64,000 nt of DNA from Eubacteriales bacterium (GCA_029009055.1 JAQXJR010000031.1:1-64000); one strand, 5' to 3'. Numbered from the stretch's first letter, positions 41,331 through 51,374 are shown. A program made the numbers and translations. The notes: generated by a model from the letters alone, not told the origin.

Positions 41331-41432
41331 CAATAAAAAAACATTTATTAGCACTTTCATAAATCCGGACTAGTGATAGAATATATAAAAGTACGGCCTC
41401 GTGGCCGCGCGTTTATGGATAAGGAGAATTTT

Positions 41433-42143
41433 ATGAAGAGAGACGTCATCATAGCCTGCGATTTCCCATCAGCGGAAGCAACTTATAAATTCCTGGATAA
41501 TTTCACCGGTGATAAGCCTTTCGTTAAGATCGGCATGGAGCTTTTCTATTCAGAGGGACCTGATATCGTTCGAGAGCTGAAGTCACGCGGTCATAAGATT
41601 TTCCTGGACCTGAAACTTCACGACATACCTAACACTGTTAAGAGCGCCATGCGTCAGCTGGCTGTCCTCGGCGCGGACATGGTTAACGTCCACGCTGCCG
41701 GCGGAAGTAAGATGATGGCGGCGGCTAAGCAGGGGCTGATAGAAGGAGCGGCTGAGGCCGGTCTTAGTGATGTTCCTCTTCTTATCGCCGTTACTCAGCT
41801 CACATCCACGACGGACGATATGCTGAAGGATGAGCTCCTCATAGAAGAGCCTATGGCAGATGTCGTTAAGAAATACGCGTATAACGCTAAGAGCTCCGGG
41901 CTGGACGGAGTCGTATGCTCCCCACTCGAAGCCGCGGTCGTACACGAAACATGCGGAGATGATTTCCTGACTGTTACGCCGGGCATCAGATTCGCGACAG
42001 ACAGCACAGATGATCAGGCTAGGATCACGACGCCGGCTAAGGCGAAGGACCTGACCTCAGATTTTATAGTGGTCGGACGTTCCATCACGAAGGCTGAGGA
42101 TCCGGTAGCCGCTTACGAGAAGTGCTTGAAGGAATTTATTTGA
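41433..42143 (+). CDS. pyrF: Orotidine 5'-phosphate decarboxylase
   Basis: IACDFPSAEA, FLDLKLHDIPNTV, VTPGIRF; RBS aaggag before ATG 41433. Confidence 0.95.
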   Translation: MKRDVIIACDFPSAEATYKFLDNFTGDKPFVKIGMELFYSEGPDIVRELKSRGHKIFLDLKLHDIPNTVKSAMRQLAVLGADMVNVHAAGGSKMMAAAKQGLIEGAAEAGLSDVPLLIAVTQLTSTTDDMLKDELLIEEPMADVVKKYAYNAKSSGLDGVVCSPLEAAVVHETCGDDFLTVTPGIRFATDSTDDQARITTPAKAKDLTSDFIVVGRSITKAEDPVAAYEKCLKEFI

Positions 42144-42153
42144 TATTGAAAAG

Positions 42154-42180
42154 ACAGCCGCTATTAGCGGTTGTTTTTTT
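42154..42180 (+). terminator. Intrinsic terminator/attenuator between pyrF and pyrE
   Basis: acagccgctattagcggttgttttttt. Confidence 0.75.
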
Positions 42181-42221
42181 GAGCTAAATTACAGGTGCCC
42201 GGAGGGATAGGCGCCGAAATG

Positions 42222-42243
42222 GCTTTGCTATATGCCGCAAAGC
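42222..42243. repeat. Perfect inverted repeat of the dispersed motif (GGCTTTGC-tatatgcc-GCAAAGCC)
   Basis: ggctttgctatatgccgcaaagcc, just upstream of pyrE. Confidence 0.85.
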
Positions 42244-42293
42244 CGATCCGGCCAGGCTTCCTTCCCGGCTTTAACATCGAAAAGGAGGATGAA

Positions 42294-42944
42294 ATGGATA
42301 TCGAGAAGACTAAAACAGAAGTTGCTAAGGGCCTTCTTTCAATAGAAGCGGTTTTCCTGCGCCCGAGGGATCCTTTCACATGGGCCAGCGGGATAAAGAG
42401 CCCTGTTTACTGCGATAACAGGCTTACGCTCACTTCCCCTGACGTGAGGACCATCATAGAGAACGGGCTCGCTGACACTATCAGGGAGTATTATCCGGAC
42501 TGCGAGCTCTTAATGGGCACCAGCACGGCAGGCATAGCTCACGCGGCTATAGCGGGCTACATCATGGACCTTCCTATGGGTTATGTCCGTTCATCCAATA
42601 AGTCTCACGGCCGTCAGAACAGGATAGAGGGTAAATTCACTAAAGGTCAGAAGGCTGTCGTAGTCGAGGACCTGATTTCTACGGGCGGCTCCGCTGTCGA
42701 GACTGCTGAAGCCCTGCGCGAGGCGGGAGTCGACGTGCTCGGTATCGTGAGCATATTCACATACGGCATGAAGAAATCCGCTGAGAAACTGGCTGAGCAC
42801 GACCTGACCAACCACAGTCTGAGCGACCTGGATACGCTGGTTAAGGTAGCTTCCGAGACAGGATACATAACGGAGGACGAGGCTGAGAGGATACTTAAAT
42901 TCAGGGACGACCCGGCTGACGAAAGCTGGATGAAGGAGGCATAA
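42294..42944 (+). CDS. pyrE: Orotate phosphoribosyltransferase
   Basis: [39 protein letters not shown]. Confidence 0.96.
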   Translation: MDIEKTKTEVAKGLLSIEAVFLRPRDPFTWASGIKSPVYCDNRLTLTSPDVRTIIENGLADTIREYYPDCELLMGTSTAGIAHAAIAGYIMDLPMGYVRSSNKSHGRQNRIEGKFTKGQKAVVVEDLISTGGSAVETAEALREAGVDVLGIVSIFTYGMKKSAEKLAEHDLTNHSLSDLDTLVKVASETGYITEDEAERILKFRDDPADESWMKEA

Positions 42945-42949
42945 GCCGA

Positions 42950-43879
42950 ATGATAAATAAGTACGGACAGAGGAGCATAATAAATATCACAGACCTGTCG
43001 GTAGAGGAGATAGACCACCTCATAGAAGTCGCTGACGATATAGTGGCTAACCCTACTGAATATCAGGACATATGCGCTCATAAGAAGCTCGCCACACTAT
43101 TCTTCGAGCCGAGCACCAGGACCAGGCTCAGCTTCACGTCAGCCATGATGGAGCTCGGCGGTAACGTTCTCGGTTTCGATGACGCGGGGTCCAGCTCAGC
43201 GACTAAGGGAGAGAGCGTGGCCGACACCACGATCATGGTTGGCTGCTACGCTGACATCATAGCCATGAGGCACCCTAAGGAAGGAGCGCCGCTCGTAGCC
43301 GCTCAGAAGACGAGAGTCCCTATCATAAACGCCGGAGATGGAGGCCACTTCCACCCGACACAGACTTTGACAGACCTTCTCACCATCCACAGGAAGAAGG
43401 GCGAGTTCGGTAATTTCACCATAGGATTCTGCGGAGACCTTAAGTTCGGACGGACCGTCCACTCACTCATTACGGCTTTGCTGAGATACGATAATATAAA
43501 ATTCGTCCTCATATCGCCGCCGGAGCTTAAACTCCCTGACTACATGAAGGAGATAATGCGCGAGCAGGGCGTCGGCTTCGAGGAGTATGAGAGGTTGGAG
43601 GACGCTATGCCATCTCTGGACATCCTCTACATGACCAGGGTCCAGAAGGAGAGGTTCTTCAACGAGGAAGACTATATCAGGCTCCGCGACAGCTATATCC
43701 TCACACTGGATAAACTGAAGCCGGCTAAGGAAGACATGATCATCATGCACCCGCTTCCTAGGGTGAACGAAATCGCCATAGAGGTAGACGATGACCCGAG
43801 GGCGTGCTACTTCTTCCAGGCTCTCTGCGGTAAACACATAAGGATGGCCCTCATCCTGTATTTACTGGGACTTAAGTAG
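42950..43879 (+). CDS. pyrB: Aspartate carbamoyltransferase catalytic subunit
   Basis: [38 protein letters not shown]. Confidence 0.97.
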   Translation: MINKYGQRSIINITDLSVEEIDHLIEVADDIVANPTEYQDICAHKKLATLFFEPSTRTRLSFTSAMMELGGNVLGFDDAGSSSATKGESVADTTIMVGCYADIIAMRHPKEGAPLVAAQKTRVPIINAGDGGHFHPTQTLTDLLTIHRKKGEFGNFTIGFCGDLKFGRTVHSLITALLRYDNIKFVLISPPELKLPDYMKEIMREQGVGFEEYERLEDAMPSLDILYMTRVQKERFFNEEDYIRLRDSYILTLDKLKPAKEDMIIMHPLPRVNEIAIEVDDDPRACYFFQALCGKHIRMALILYLLGLK

Positions 43880-43990
43880 TATCAGAGCCTTAGATACCGG
43901 GGATGAAGTAATACCGAGGCTACCGGGGCTTGAATGATTTCTGCCGGCTGGCTAGCCGGATTCGATAGATGAATAAGGAGTATACGGAAT

Positions 43991-44416
43991 ATGGATATAA
44001 GCGGAGTAAACACCGGGATCGTACTGGACCACATCCAGCCGGGTAAGAGCCTTAAGATTTATGAGCTCCTGCACCTGGATAAGGTCGACTGCACAGTCGC
44101 GGTCATCCAGAACGCGTCCAGCACTAAGTACGGCGCTAAGGATATAATTAAAATAGACGGTAAGATAGACCTGAATTTCGATGTTCTGGGCTATATAGAC
44201 CCTAATATCACGGTAAACATAGTAGAAGACGGTAAACTGGTGAAGAAGGTGCACATGTCTGTACCTGAGACTTTAACCAATGTGCTGACCTGTAAGAACC
44301 CTCGCTGCATCACGTCCTGCGAGCAAGGCATAGACCAGATATTCCACCTCGTGGATCCTGAGAAGAAGGTCTACCGCTGCGCTTACTGCGACGCTGAGTA
44401 TAAGCGCGAAGACTAG
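43991..44416 (+). CDS. pyrI: Aspartate carbamoyltransferase regulatory subunit
   Basis: CKNPRCITSCEQ...YRCAYCDAEY zinc site; follows pyrB. Confidence 0.94.
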   Translation: MDISGVNTGIVLDHIQPGKSLKIYELLHLDKVDCTVAVIQNASSTKYGAKDIIKIDGKIDLNFDVLGYIDPNITVNIVEDGKLVKKVHMSVPETLTNVLTCKNPRCITSCEQGIDQIFHLVDPEKKVYRCAYCDAEYKRED

Positions 44417-44425
44417 GCGGCGGGC

Positions 44426-44959
44426 ATGAATCTATACCTTACACGCCACGGCGAGACTGATTGGAACGTAGAGAACCGGGTGCAGGGGCGGACTGATATT
44501 CCTCTAAACGCAAATGGTCTCGCTCAGGCTCAGGCTCTGGCCGATAAGATCCGGGAGGAGAATATCCACCTGGACATAATATACAGCTCCCCTCTAGAGC
44601 GGGCTTACGTCACGGCGCAGAAATGCGCCGAGGCAGCGGGCTGCGAAGCCGTCCCTCTGGACGAACTCATAGAGATGAATTTCGGCGAGTTCGAAGGTGC
44701 CACGCGCGATAATCGGGATTATCAGGAGGCGAAGAAGAAGTTCTTCACCAGGTATCCGGGCGGCGAGTCTTACATGGACGTGGCTGCCAGGATCTATCCT
44801 CTTCTGAAGACTATAAAGAATGGTCCATACGATGATGTCATGCTGGTGGCCCATAACGGCATAGCCAGGATCGTAAATTCGTATTTCTATGATATGGGAA
44901 CGACAGAGTTCAGGAAATTCACCATCGGGAACTGCGAGATAAGAAAGTACGAGTTATAG
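44426..44959 (+). CDS. Histidine phosphatase family protein
   Basis: LYLTRHGETDWNVENRVQGRTDIPLN; VAHNGIAR. Confidence 0.9.
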   Translation: MNLYLTRHGETDWNVENRVQGRTDIPLNANGLAQAQALADKIREENIHLDIIYSSPLERAYVTAQKCAEAAGCEAVPLDELIEMNFGEFEGATRDNRDYQEAKKKFFTRYPGGESYMDVAARIYPLLKTIKNGPYDDVMLVAHNGIARIVNSYFYDMGTTEFRKFTIGNCEIRKYEL

Positions 44960-45040
44960 GGGGAAATTCAGGCAGAGTCCGGTGTTAGAGCCGCGGCCCT
45001 GCCTTTTTCTTCTGGGTTAGGAAAAAGACTGAATTTCCCC
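44960..45040. repeat. 81-nt palindromic, possibly branched structure between convergent genes
   Basis: ggggaaattcag ... ctgaatttcccc perfect 12-bp arms, internal ctttttc/gaaaaag and ggcag/ctgcc arms. Confidence 0.65.
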
Positions 45041-45063
45041 AAACATGATAACCCAAAAACTGA

Positions 45064-45110
45064 AAAAGCGCCTACCGGCCGGGACCCAAGCCCGCCAGCA
45101 GGCGCCTTTA
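45064..45110 (-). terminator. Terminator downstream of the heme-degrading-domain gene
   Basis: aaaaagcgcctaccggc...gcaggcgccttt. Confidence 0.6.
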
Positions 45111-45151
45111 ATATTCAGAGAATCTATAAAGCGAATCGGCTTTGCTATATA

Positions 45152-45670
45152 TTACTCAGCCTCATCCATTCCCTTAACGACACGAGGGATCTCTACGCCC
45201 AACTGCTCAGCCATAGCGTCAGCGATGATCTGGTGATCCTCGTAGTGCTGCATTCCGGAGAATACTACGTAAGCCAGAGGTCTGCCGCCAGCCTTATTGA
45301 ATACTGGGAAGCAGCCTCCGAGGATGTTATGATCCCAAGCGTTGAAATCATATCCTGTCCTGTCATATCTGGACTCTACTAAAGCTCTGAGTGAGCTCAT
45401 TCCCAGGAATCTAGCGCCTGTGAATTTCTGATCCATCCACCAGTCTGCGTCGCGTACAGAACCCGGCATCATGTATGAGAAGATCACTGTCTCCTCGTCC
45501 ACGATCCTGATAGCTCCTGAGCCGTGGAACTTATTCTTAGCGATGTCTATGATCTTAAGACCCAGGTCCAGAGCGTCCTCTCTGGTGAACTTCTCATAAG
45601 CGAGCTTCTGCTCCTGCTCCTTAATGACAGGGAGCCAAGCTTCCTCCGTATACAGCTTATCGATCTGCAT
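45152..45670 (-). CDS. GlcG/HbpS (heme-degrading-domain, UPF0303-like) family protein
   Basis: ALVESRYDRTGYDFNAWDHNILGGCFPV, HYEDHQIIADAMAEQLG. Confidence 0.75.
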   Translation of the reverse strand: MQIDKLYTEEAWLPVIKEQEQKLAYEKFTREDALDLGLKIIDIAKNKFHGSGAIRIVDEETVIFSYMMPGSVRDADWWMDQKFTGARFLGMSSLRALVESRYDRTGYDFNAWDHNILGGCFPVFNKAGGRPLAYVVFSGMQHYEDHQIIADAMAEQLGVEIPRVVKGMDEAE

Positions 45671-45755
45671 AAACAACCTCCTAAACCATTTATAAATACT
45701 AAAATAGCAAAAAATAAAATAAACCGCCGGCCCTACGGACACAGCGGTCAATTTC

Positions 45756-45908
45756 CTACTTAACTATCTCGCCTGTCGCTTCATCTACGATGAAAACCTT
45801 ATGACAGAGCGGGCAGATATATCTCCATTTCGTTCCCTCTACCGGAGCGAGTCTGTGTGCTATAGCGCCGCAGTATGGGCAAGGAATTTCTAAACCACCC
45901 TGAGCCAT
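45756..45908 (-). CDS. Small zinc-ribbon protein (50 aa), absent from the ORF track
   Basis: Manual translation: MAQGGLEIPCPYCGAIAHRLAPVEGTKWRYICPLCHKVFIVDEATGEIVK*. Confidence 0.75.
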   Translation of the reverse strand: MAQGGLEIPCPYCGAIAHRLAPVEGTKWRYICPLCHKVFIVDEATGEIVK

Positions 45909-46112
45909 TTCGAATACCTCCTTAACATGAAATACTATCTGTCCCTATTTTAGCACAGTATATGCACTTTTTGCACAACTTTATATCTCGATGTCAGGAT
46001 CGTTCATAGGTCCGCGGCATGGCATGTGTCCCGTTATTAATTTTTACCGAGCAAAGCCCTCCGCCCGCCTGCGGGCGGCTGATTTCGGGCTCTGCCCTCT
46101 TACATCCCGTTT

Positions 46113-46736
46113 CTACTTAATGGGCTTAAAATTCTTAAGCGTCTCCTCAGCGTCGTCCAAAGAACTGTAGCCGTAAGCCTTCATCTCGGCTTCCACTATT
46201 CTCTCGGCCAGGTTTATGCCGTTATTCTTATATGTTTCGAACCTGTTCTTAAGCAGTTTCAAAGTATTCAGCGAATATGTGGAATACTCTCCTCTGGCGT
46301 ATGTCAGCATGGATGTCTTTCCATCCTTAACATTCACTTCCACAGGTCTTCCGAAATGACTGATCCATGGATACCTGGTCTCGAAGTCCTCTGTCCAGGC
46401 GAGCTGGTTCGCCAGGATGCTGTCTATGATCGCTTTCTTCTCATCTGTCACTTCCGGCAGCATGTCCTTAATATTTTCAAAGTTCTCAGGGTCTGTCTCC
46501 TTCATCATGTAGCCGTATTTCTCGGCGACGAGGTTTCTCCCCTGTTCCTTCGCTTCCATTACATCGTTATAATACGATTCGACAGCATCGTCTCCCCAGG
46601 CGCTGAACTGGCTTCCCCTCATGATATCGAAAGTCCGCCTGTCGTCCTGGCAGTATGCCCGTCCCCCTATGTTGTGAACGGTCGTGAACATCTCCCATTC
46701 AGCGTCCACGAGTTTTTCGATCTTATCTTCGTTCAT
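46113..46736 (-). CDS. DUF4125 family protein
   Basis: AEWEMFTTVHNIGGRAYCQDDRRTFDIMRGSQFSAW. Confidence 0.8.
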   Translation of the reverse strand: MNEDKIEKLVDAEWEMFTTVHNIGGRAYCQDDRRTFDIMRGSQFSAWGDDAVESYYNDVMEAKEQGRNLVAEKYGYMMKETDPENFENIKDMLPEVTDEKKAIIDSILANQLAWTEDFETRYPWISHFGRPVEVNVKDGKTSMLTYARGEYSTYSLNTLKLLKNRFETYKNNGINLAERIVEAEMKAYGYSSLDDAEETLKNFKPIK

Positions 46737-46773
46737 GGTAATTCTCCTGATTCACCCCTGATGACAGATACCG

Positions 46774-47718
46774 TCAGCCTGCCAGCCAAGGCAGGGACCT
46801 GATAGTCGTATCTTCTATATTAGCCGCCATTCTCGGCAGATGAGCCTGCAGGAATGGTTCGTCGCTGTCTATGAGCCTCTCAGCGTGAAGCTCCCTGGCG
46901 CACTTACCGCAGATATCCTCTATTACGCGTACCTTCTCCCTGACGTCCCGAGTCCCGTCCGCCAGCAAAGAGAAGTCGTCGTATGTGTCTTCCAGCTTCG
47001 GCAGTTCTTTAATGCCTCTATGCATCCACTTATCGAAAGGCGCGTATCTATTATTTATCAAATACACGAGCTGCATACCGTTACGGATGAACTCCGCCAG
47101 AGCTAACTCAGCCGCCACAGATTCTCCTCGGTTAAGGGCTCTCGGATAGTTATACTGGCCGGCTCTGGACATCTCCGCCATCCTGGCCGACATCTTCTTA
47201 ATCCTGATATCTGCCGGGTAGCCTGCCTTCAGCCTGTCCCTTATCCTCGTGAACTCGCCGTAAGGGTCTGAGAAAACTTCTCCGTTAGTAGCCACCGCCA
47301 GATAGCTGTCCGGCAGCCTGAGCCAGCTCATAAGGTCTGCCGGTACGACTTCACCGCCCAGGAAGTGAGCGTAGAAATCCGATATCCTCCAGACTCCTAT
47401 CCTGTGGCCTCCGAGCTCAGAGTCCGCCTTAACAGGATACCTGTCGTATTTATCCGCCAAGCCCGCATATTCTGCCTGCAGTTTCTCCCCCATGGCTTCG
47501 AAATCCTCGTCGGTGAGCCACATACAGAAACCGGCTCCGAAGTCGTGGTCCCATGACTGGCTGTCATCGTAGCCGAAGCATTCCGATCCCTCTCCCACGA
47601 GACCTGTAGCGATCCTGTCCTCATATTCCGGGAACTTCTCGTGAATCATGTCCTTACCGACTGATTCGTAGAAATCCCTGGCTATGTCCATGCCCTTAGG
47701 CGCGCTCGTCTGTTCCAA
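46774..47718 (-). CDS. DUF4037 family protein, nucleotidyltransferase-like fold
   Basis: GLVGEGSECFGYDDSQSWDHDFGAGFCMWL resembles the NTase G-S...DxD core. Confidence 0.8.
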   Translation of the reverse strand: MEQTSAPKGMDIARDFYESVGKDMIHEKFPEYEDRIATGLVGEGSECFGYDDSQSWDHDFGAGFCMWLTDEDFEAMGEKLQAEYAGLADKYDRYPVKADSELGGHRIGVWRISDFYAHFLGGEVVPADLMSWLRLPDSYLAVATNGEVFSDPYGEFTRIRDRLKAGYPADIRIKKMSARMAEMSRAGQYNYPRALNRGESVAAELALAEFIRNGMQLVYLINNRYAPFDKWMHRGIKELPKLEDTYDDFSLLADGTRDVREKVRVIEDICGKCARELHAERLIDSDEPFLQAHLPRMAANIEDTTIRSLPWLAG

Positions 47719-47737
47719 ATCTTTCTCCTAGGCTAAA

Positions 47738-48667
47738 TTAAGCTATACCCAGCTTCTTATTTATCTCTTCAGCCTTCTGACTGTATTCCGCAGCCTCATC
47801 AGCCCTGCCGAGCTTAGTGAGAACGAACGCTATGTTATTGCATCCGGAAGCGTACTCCACGTTCTGTCCATAGCATACTTCTGTTCCCTCGAGGGCCTTC
47901 TTAAAGTCAGCCAGAGCCGCCTCAGCGTCACCCTGATGGAACTCTATAGTAGCTCTCGTGTTAAGAGCAGCCGGATAATGAGGGTTAATGCTCTCTCCTG
48001 GTTCTCTCTCCAGTCCCTCTATGGCCTTATCTATGTTCTCCTTAGCCATATCGAGGTCACCCTTCATCATGTAAGCTGTAGCCAGGTTGTTATAAGCCAT
48101 TCCAGCCTTATCGCGGATCCTCTCGTCCTGAAGGTCTATCTCCAGAGCGTGGTTGAAGTGCTCTATGGCCTTATCCGGGTCCTTCTTATCCAGGTATACC
48201 AGACCCATGTTATTAGCCAGTCCGGACAGGACAGCCGGGTCAGCGCTCTCCAGGTTATCGAACACGAAAGCTGCCGCCTCGAAGCAGTCCAGAGCGTTAT
48301 CCAGCTGATTCATGTAGCGGTATGTGCCTGCCTTATTCAGCAGAACAGTTCCGTATTCCTGAGTATTCTGATTTCCTGTGTTCAGCAGTTCCTGCTGCGC
48401 CAGATTGAAGTTCTCCAGAGACTTATCGAATTCGCTTAAGCCGCGGTAGAAGCAAGCCAGCTCGTTAGTAACAGCGACATACTCCATGTTAGCCTCTGTC
48501 TGGCCAACTGTGTCGCCGCCTTCGCATGCGCACTTAACCTGAGCCTTATTTACCACGAAATCCAGAGCGTCCTTCTGGCTCTTCTTCATGAATTCCTCGG
48601 CTCCCGCGTTATCGTGCTGTGAGTAATATGAGTCCAGCGTATTGTAAAACTGAGCAAGATCAAACAT
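47738..48667 (-). CDS. Tetratricopeptide repeat protein
   Basis: Repeated TPR-like units (NMGLVYLDKKDPDKAIEHFNHALEI...). Confidence 0.88.
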   Translation of the reverse strand: MFDLAQFYNTLDSYYSQHDNAGAEEFMKKSQKDALDFVVNKAQVKCACEGGDTVGQTEANMEYVAVTNELACFYRGLSEFDKSLENFNLAQQELLNTGNQNTQEYGTVLLNKAGTYRYMNQLDNALDCFEAAAFVFDNLESADPAVLSGLANNMGLVYLDKKDPDKAIEHFNHALEIDLQDERIRDKAGMAYNNLATAYMMKGDLDMAKENIDKAIEGLEREPGESINPHYPAALNTRATIEFHQGDAEAALADFKKALEGTEVCYGQNVEYASGCNNIAFVLTKLGRADEAAEYSQKAEEINKKLGIA

Positions 48668-48906
48668 AGTTCCCTCCTTGTTACAATTAGATACTTTATT
48701 ATAATCTAAAAAAATCTCGAAACATATGGGCCATTTTCCCTAACTCTTCCCGCCTATCCTGCCTGTAATTCACGCATTTCGCACGATTTCCCGACATCCA
48801 TAGATGGTTACGCATAGGCTAACTTTGCAAAGTAAAACCGCCTCGAAGGTCAGCTCACGCCCGGACCTAAGCCCTCTCCTTCGAAGCGGTTCACACTCGA
48901 CTCTGT

Positions 48907-50940
48907 CTATTTCAGCCAGTTTCTATTTATCTTCATAGCTCTCATGGAGTTCAGCACGCAGAGGATCATTACTCCCGTATCCGCAAACACGGCCCACCAC
49001 ATGCCTGCCAAGCCTAAAGCCGCTAGGATGAGGACAGCGAACTTAACACCGATAGCGAATGTGATGTTCTCTTTAGCCAGCGCCATGGTCTTCCTGGCGA
49101 TCCTGATACCCAGGGCCAGCTTACTAGGCTTATCGTCCATAAGCACCACGTCGGCCGCTTCGACAGCCGCGTCGCTTCCCAGGGCACCCATGGCTATGCC
49201 GACATCCGCCCTCTTAAGAACAGGCGCGTCGTTAATGCCATCTCCTGTGAAGGCCAGCGTCCGTCCTTCGCCTCTTCCATTAAGAAGTTCTTCTACCTTA
49301 TCCACCTTATCTCCCGGTAAGAGCTCTGAGAACACTTCATCTATTCCTACGGAAGCCGCGACAGAATCCGCTACTTCCTTCTTATCTCCTGTCAGCATGA
49401 CTACATGCTTCACGCCCAGGTCCTTAAGCTCCCTGACCGCATCAGCCGAGTCTTCCTTAACTACGTCCGACACCACGATATGACCCAGGTATTTATCGTC
49501 TTCCGCTACATGGATTATGGTTCCCTGCTTCTCACACCTGCGGAATTCAGCCCCGACCTCATTCATGATCTTCTCGTTACCGACGTTTATGTTCCTGCCG
49601 TCTATCACAGCCTTAACGCCTTCTCCGGCCACCTCCTTAGCGTCGGAGATCCTGGAGCTCTCGATGTGTCCACCATGCGCCTGTATTATAGACACCGCTA
49701 TCGGGTGGGTTGAATAGCTCTCAGCAGCGGCAGCCAGGTCCAGGAGTTCGTCTTCAGATACCTCACTCGGATGGATAGCTGTTACCTGGAAGACACCCTT
49801 AGTAAGGGTCCCTGTCTTATCGAAGACCACTGTGTCCAGCTTAGAAAGCTGCTCCACGTAAGCGGACCCCTTAACCAAGACTCCGTTATGCGATGACCCG
49901 CCTATACCGGCAAAGAATGACAGCGGTATGGAAATCACCAGAGCGCAAGGACATGATATTACCAGGAACGTGCAAGCCCTGTAGATCCAGGTGTACCAGC
50001 CTCCTCCGGCTATGAGCGGCATGACTATGGCCAGGAACAGGGCGGCGAACACGACTGCCGGCGTATAGTATCTGGCGAATTTAGTGATGAATTTCTCAGG
50101 CTGCGACTTCCTGGCAGAGGCATGTTCCACCATATCCAAGATCTTCGCCACCGTACTCTGAGCGTATGGACTGTCCACCCTGAGATGCACGAGGCCGCTC
50201 TGGTTAACGGATCCGCTCAGAAGCGCGTCTCCCTCGCCCTTATCTACAGGAACTGACTCTCCTGTGAGCGCTGACATATCCACAGCTGTAGACCCGCTCA
50301 TGATAGTACCGTCCAGAGGCACTCTCTCGCCCGGCTTCACCGCTATGATCTCGCCTGCCCTCACTTCCTCAGGGCTTACCTTAATCTCATTACCATCTCT
50401 GATGACATTAGCGTAATCAGGGCGGATGTCCATGAGGGCCTTCACGGAATCGTGGCTCTTACCGACAGCGACGTCCTCGAACAGTTCTCCTATCTGGTAG
50501 AAGAGCATTACAGCCACAGCTTCCTTATATTCCCTGACGCCGAAAGCTCCGAACGTGGCTATGACCATGAGGAAATCCTCATCGAAGACCTGTCCGTGGC
50601 CTATATGCTCCACAGCCTCCTTAATGATAGGAAAGCCCAGAATAAGATATGGCACAGCGAAAGCTGCGAATTCTATCCAACCGTGTTCGCTCACACCTCT
50701 GGTCCTGTGGAAATATTCCGTTATTATCCAGATAAGAACGAAAACTGCCGCGCCTATGATTATCCTGATACCTCTGGTCCGCGGGCTCTCCTCGTCATCA
50801 TCGTCGTCATCATCGTCATCCGCTTCACAGCATGAGCATCCCGGCCTAATATCCGACTCTTCGTCCTCTGCGGACCCCGCTGCTTCACAGCTTAAAGCTT
50901 CAGCTTCCTCTACAGCCTCAGCCCTGACTTCATCACTCAT
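48907..50940 (-). CDS. Heavy-metal translocating P1B-type ATPase (Cd/Zn/Co class)
   Basis: SCPCALVISIPLSFF, VFDKTGTLTKG, MLTGDKKEVADSVA, GDGINDAPVLKRADVGIAMG; N-terminal CSCCEADDDDDDDDDEE. Confidence 0.95.
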   Translation of the reverse strand: MSDEVRAEAVEEAEALSCEAAGSAEDEESDIRPGCSCCEADDDDDDDDDEESPRTRGIRIIIGAAVFVLIWIITEYFHRTRGVSEHGWIEFAAFAVPYLILGFPIIKEAVEHIGHGQVFDEDFLMVIATFGAFGVREYKEAVAVMLFYQIGELFEDVAVGKSHDSVKALMDIRPDYANVIRDGNEIKVSPEEVRAGEIIAVKPGERVPLDGTIMSGSTAVDMSALTGESVPVDKGEGDALLSGSVNQSGLVHLRVDSPYAQSTVAKILDMVEHASARKSQPEKFITKFARYYTPAVVFAALFLAIVMPLIAGGGWYTWIYRACTFLVISCPCALVISIPLSFFAGIGGSSHNGVLVKGSAYVEQLSKLDTVVFDKTGTLTKGVFQVTAIHPSEVSEDELLDLAAAAESYSTHPIAVSIIQAHGGHIESSRISDAKEVAGEGVKAVIDGRNINVGNEKIMNEVGAEFRRCEKQGTIIHVAEDDKYLGHIVVSDVVKEDSADAVRELKDLGVKHVVMLTGDKKEVADSVAASVGIDEVFSELLPGDKVDKVEELLNGRGEGRTLAFTGDGINDAPVLKRADVGIAMGALGSDAAVEAADVVLMDDKPSKLALGIRIARKTMALAKENITFAIGVKFAVLILAALGLAGMWWAVFADTGVMILCVLNSMRAMKINRNWLK

Positions 50941-50996
50941 AATAGTCCTCCAAAATGCATTATCCCTTAATTTATGCTTCTCTCGCCCCGGCGCCC

Positions 50997-51374
50997 TTAC
51001 TCTACCTGATCCTCTACAGCCTTCTCATGGATGTGCTTCATGCCCATCTCCGAAATGATACTCACATGTTCATCCGCCAGTGAGTAGAAAACGACCCGGC
51101 CTTCCCGCCTTCTCTTAATCAGATTCGCGTCCTTAAGAACGCTCAGTTGGTGTGACGTAGCGGATTTCGTCATGTCCAGAAGCACCGCTATATCGTTCAC
51201 GCACATCTCATGCTGGTCCAGAGCCCACATGATCTTCATCCTCGTGTTATCAGCGAAGATCTTAAAGAACTCTGCCAGGTCCTCGAGCTCGCTGTCATCC
51301 GCCATGCGTTTCGCCACGTAATCGAATTCGTCCTCATGCACGACAGAACAATCGCATTTCTCAGTCTTATTCAC
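50997..51374 (-). CDS. ArsR/SmtB family metalloregulator (CadC-like)
   Basis: FFKIFADNTRMKIMWALDQHEMCVNDIAVLLDMTKSATSHQLSVLKDANLIKRRREGRVVFYSLAD. Confidence 0.94.
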   Translation of the reverse strand: MNKTEKCDCSVVHEDEFDYVAKRMADDSELEDLAEFFKIFADNTRMKIMWALDQHEMCVNDIAVLLDMTKSATSHQLSVLKDANLIKRRREGRVVFYSLADEHVSIISEMGMKHIHEKAVEDQVE

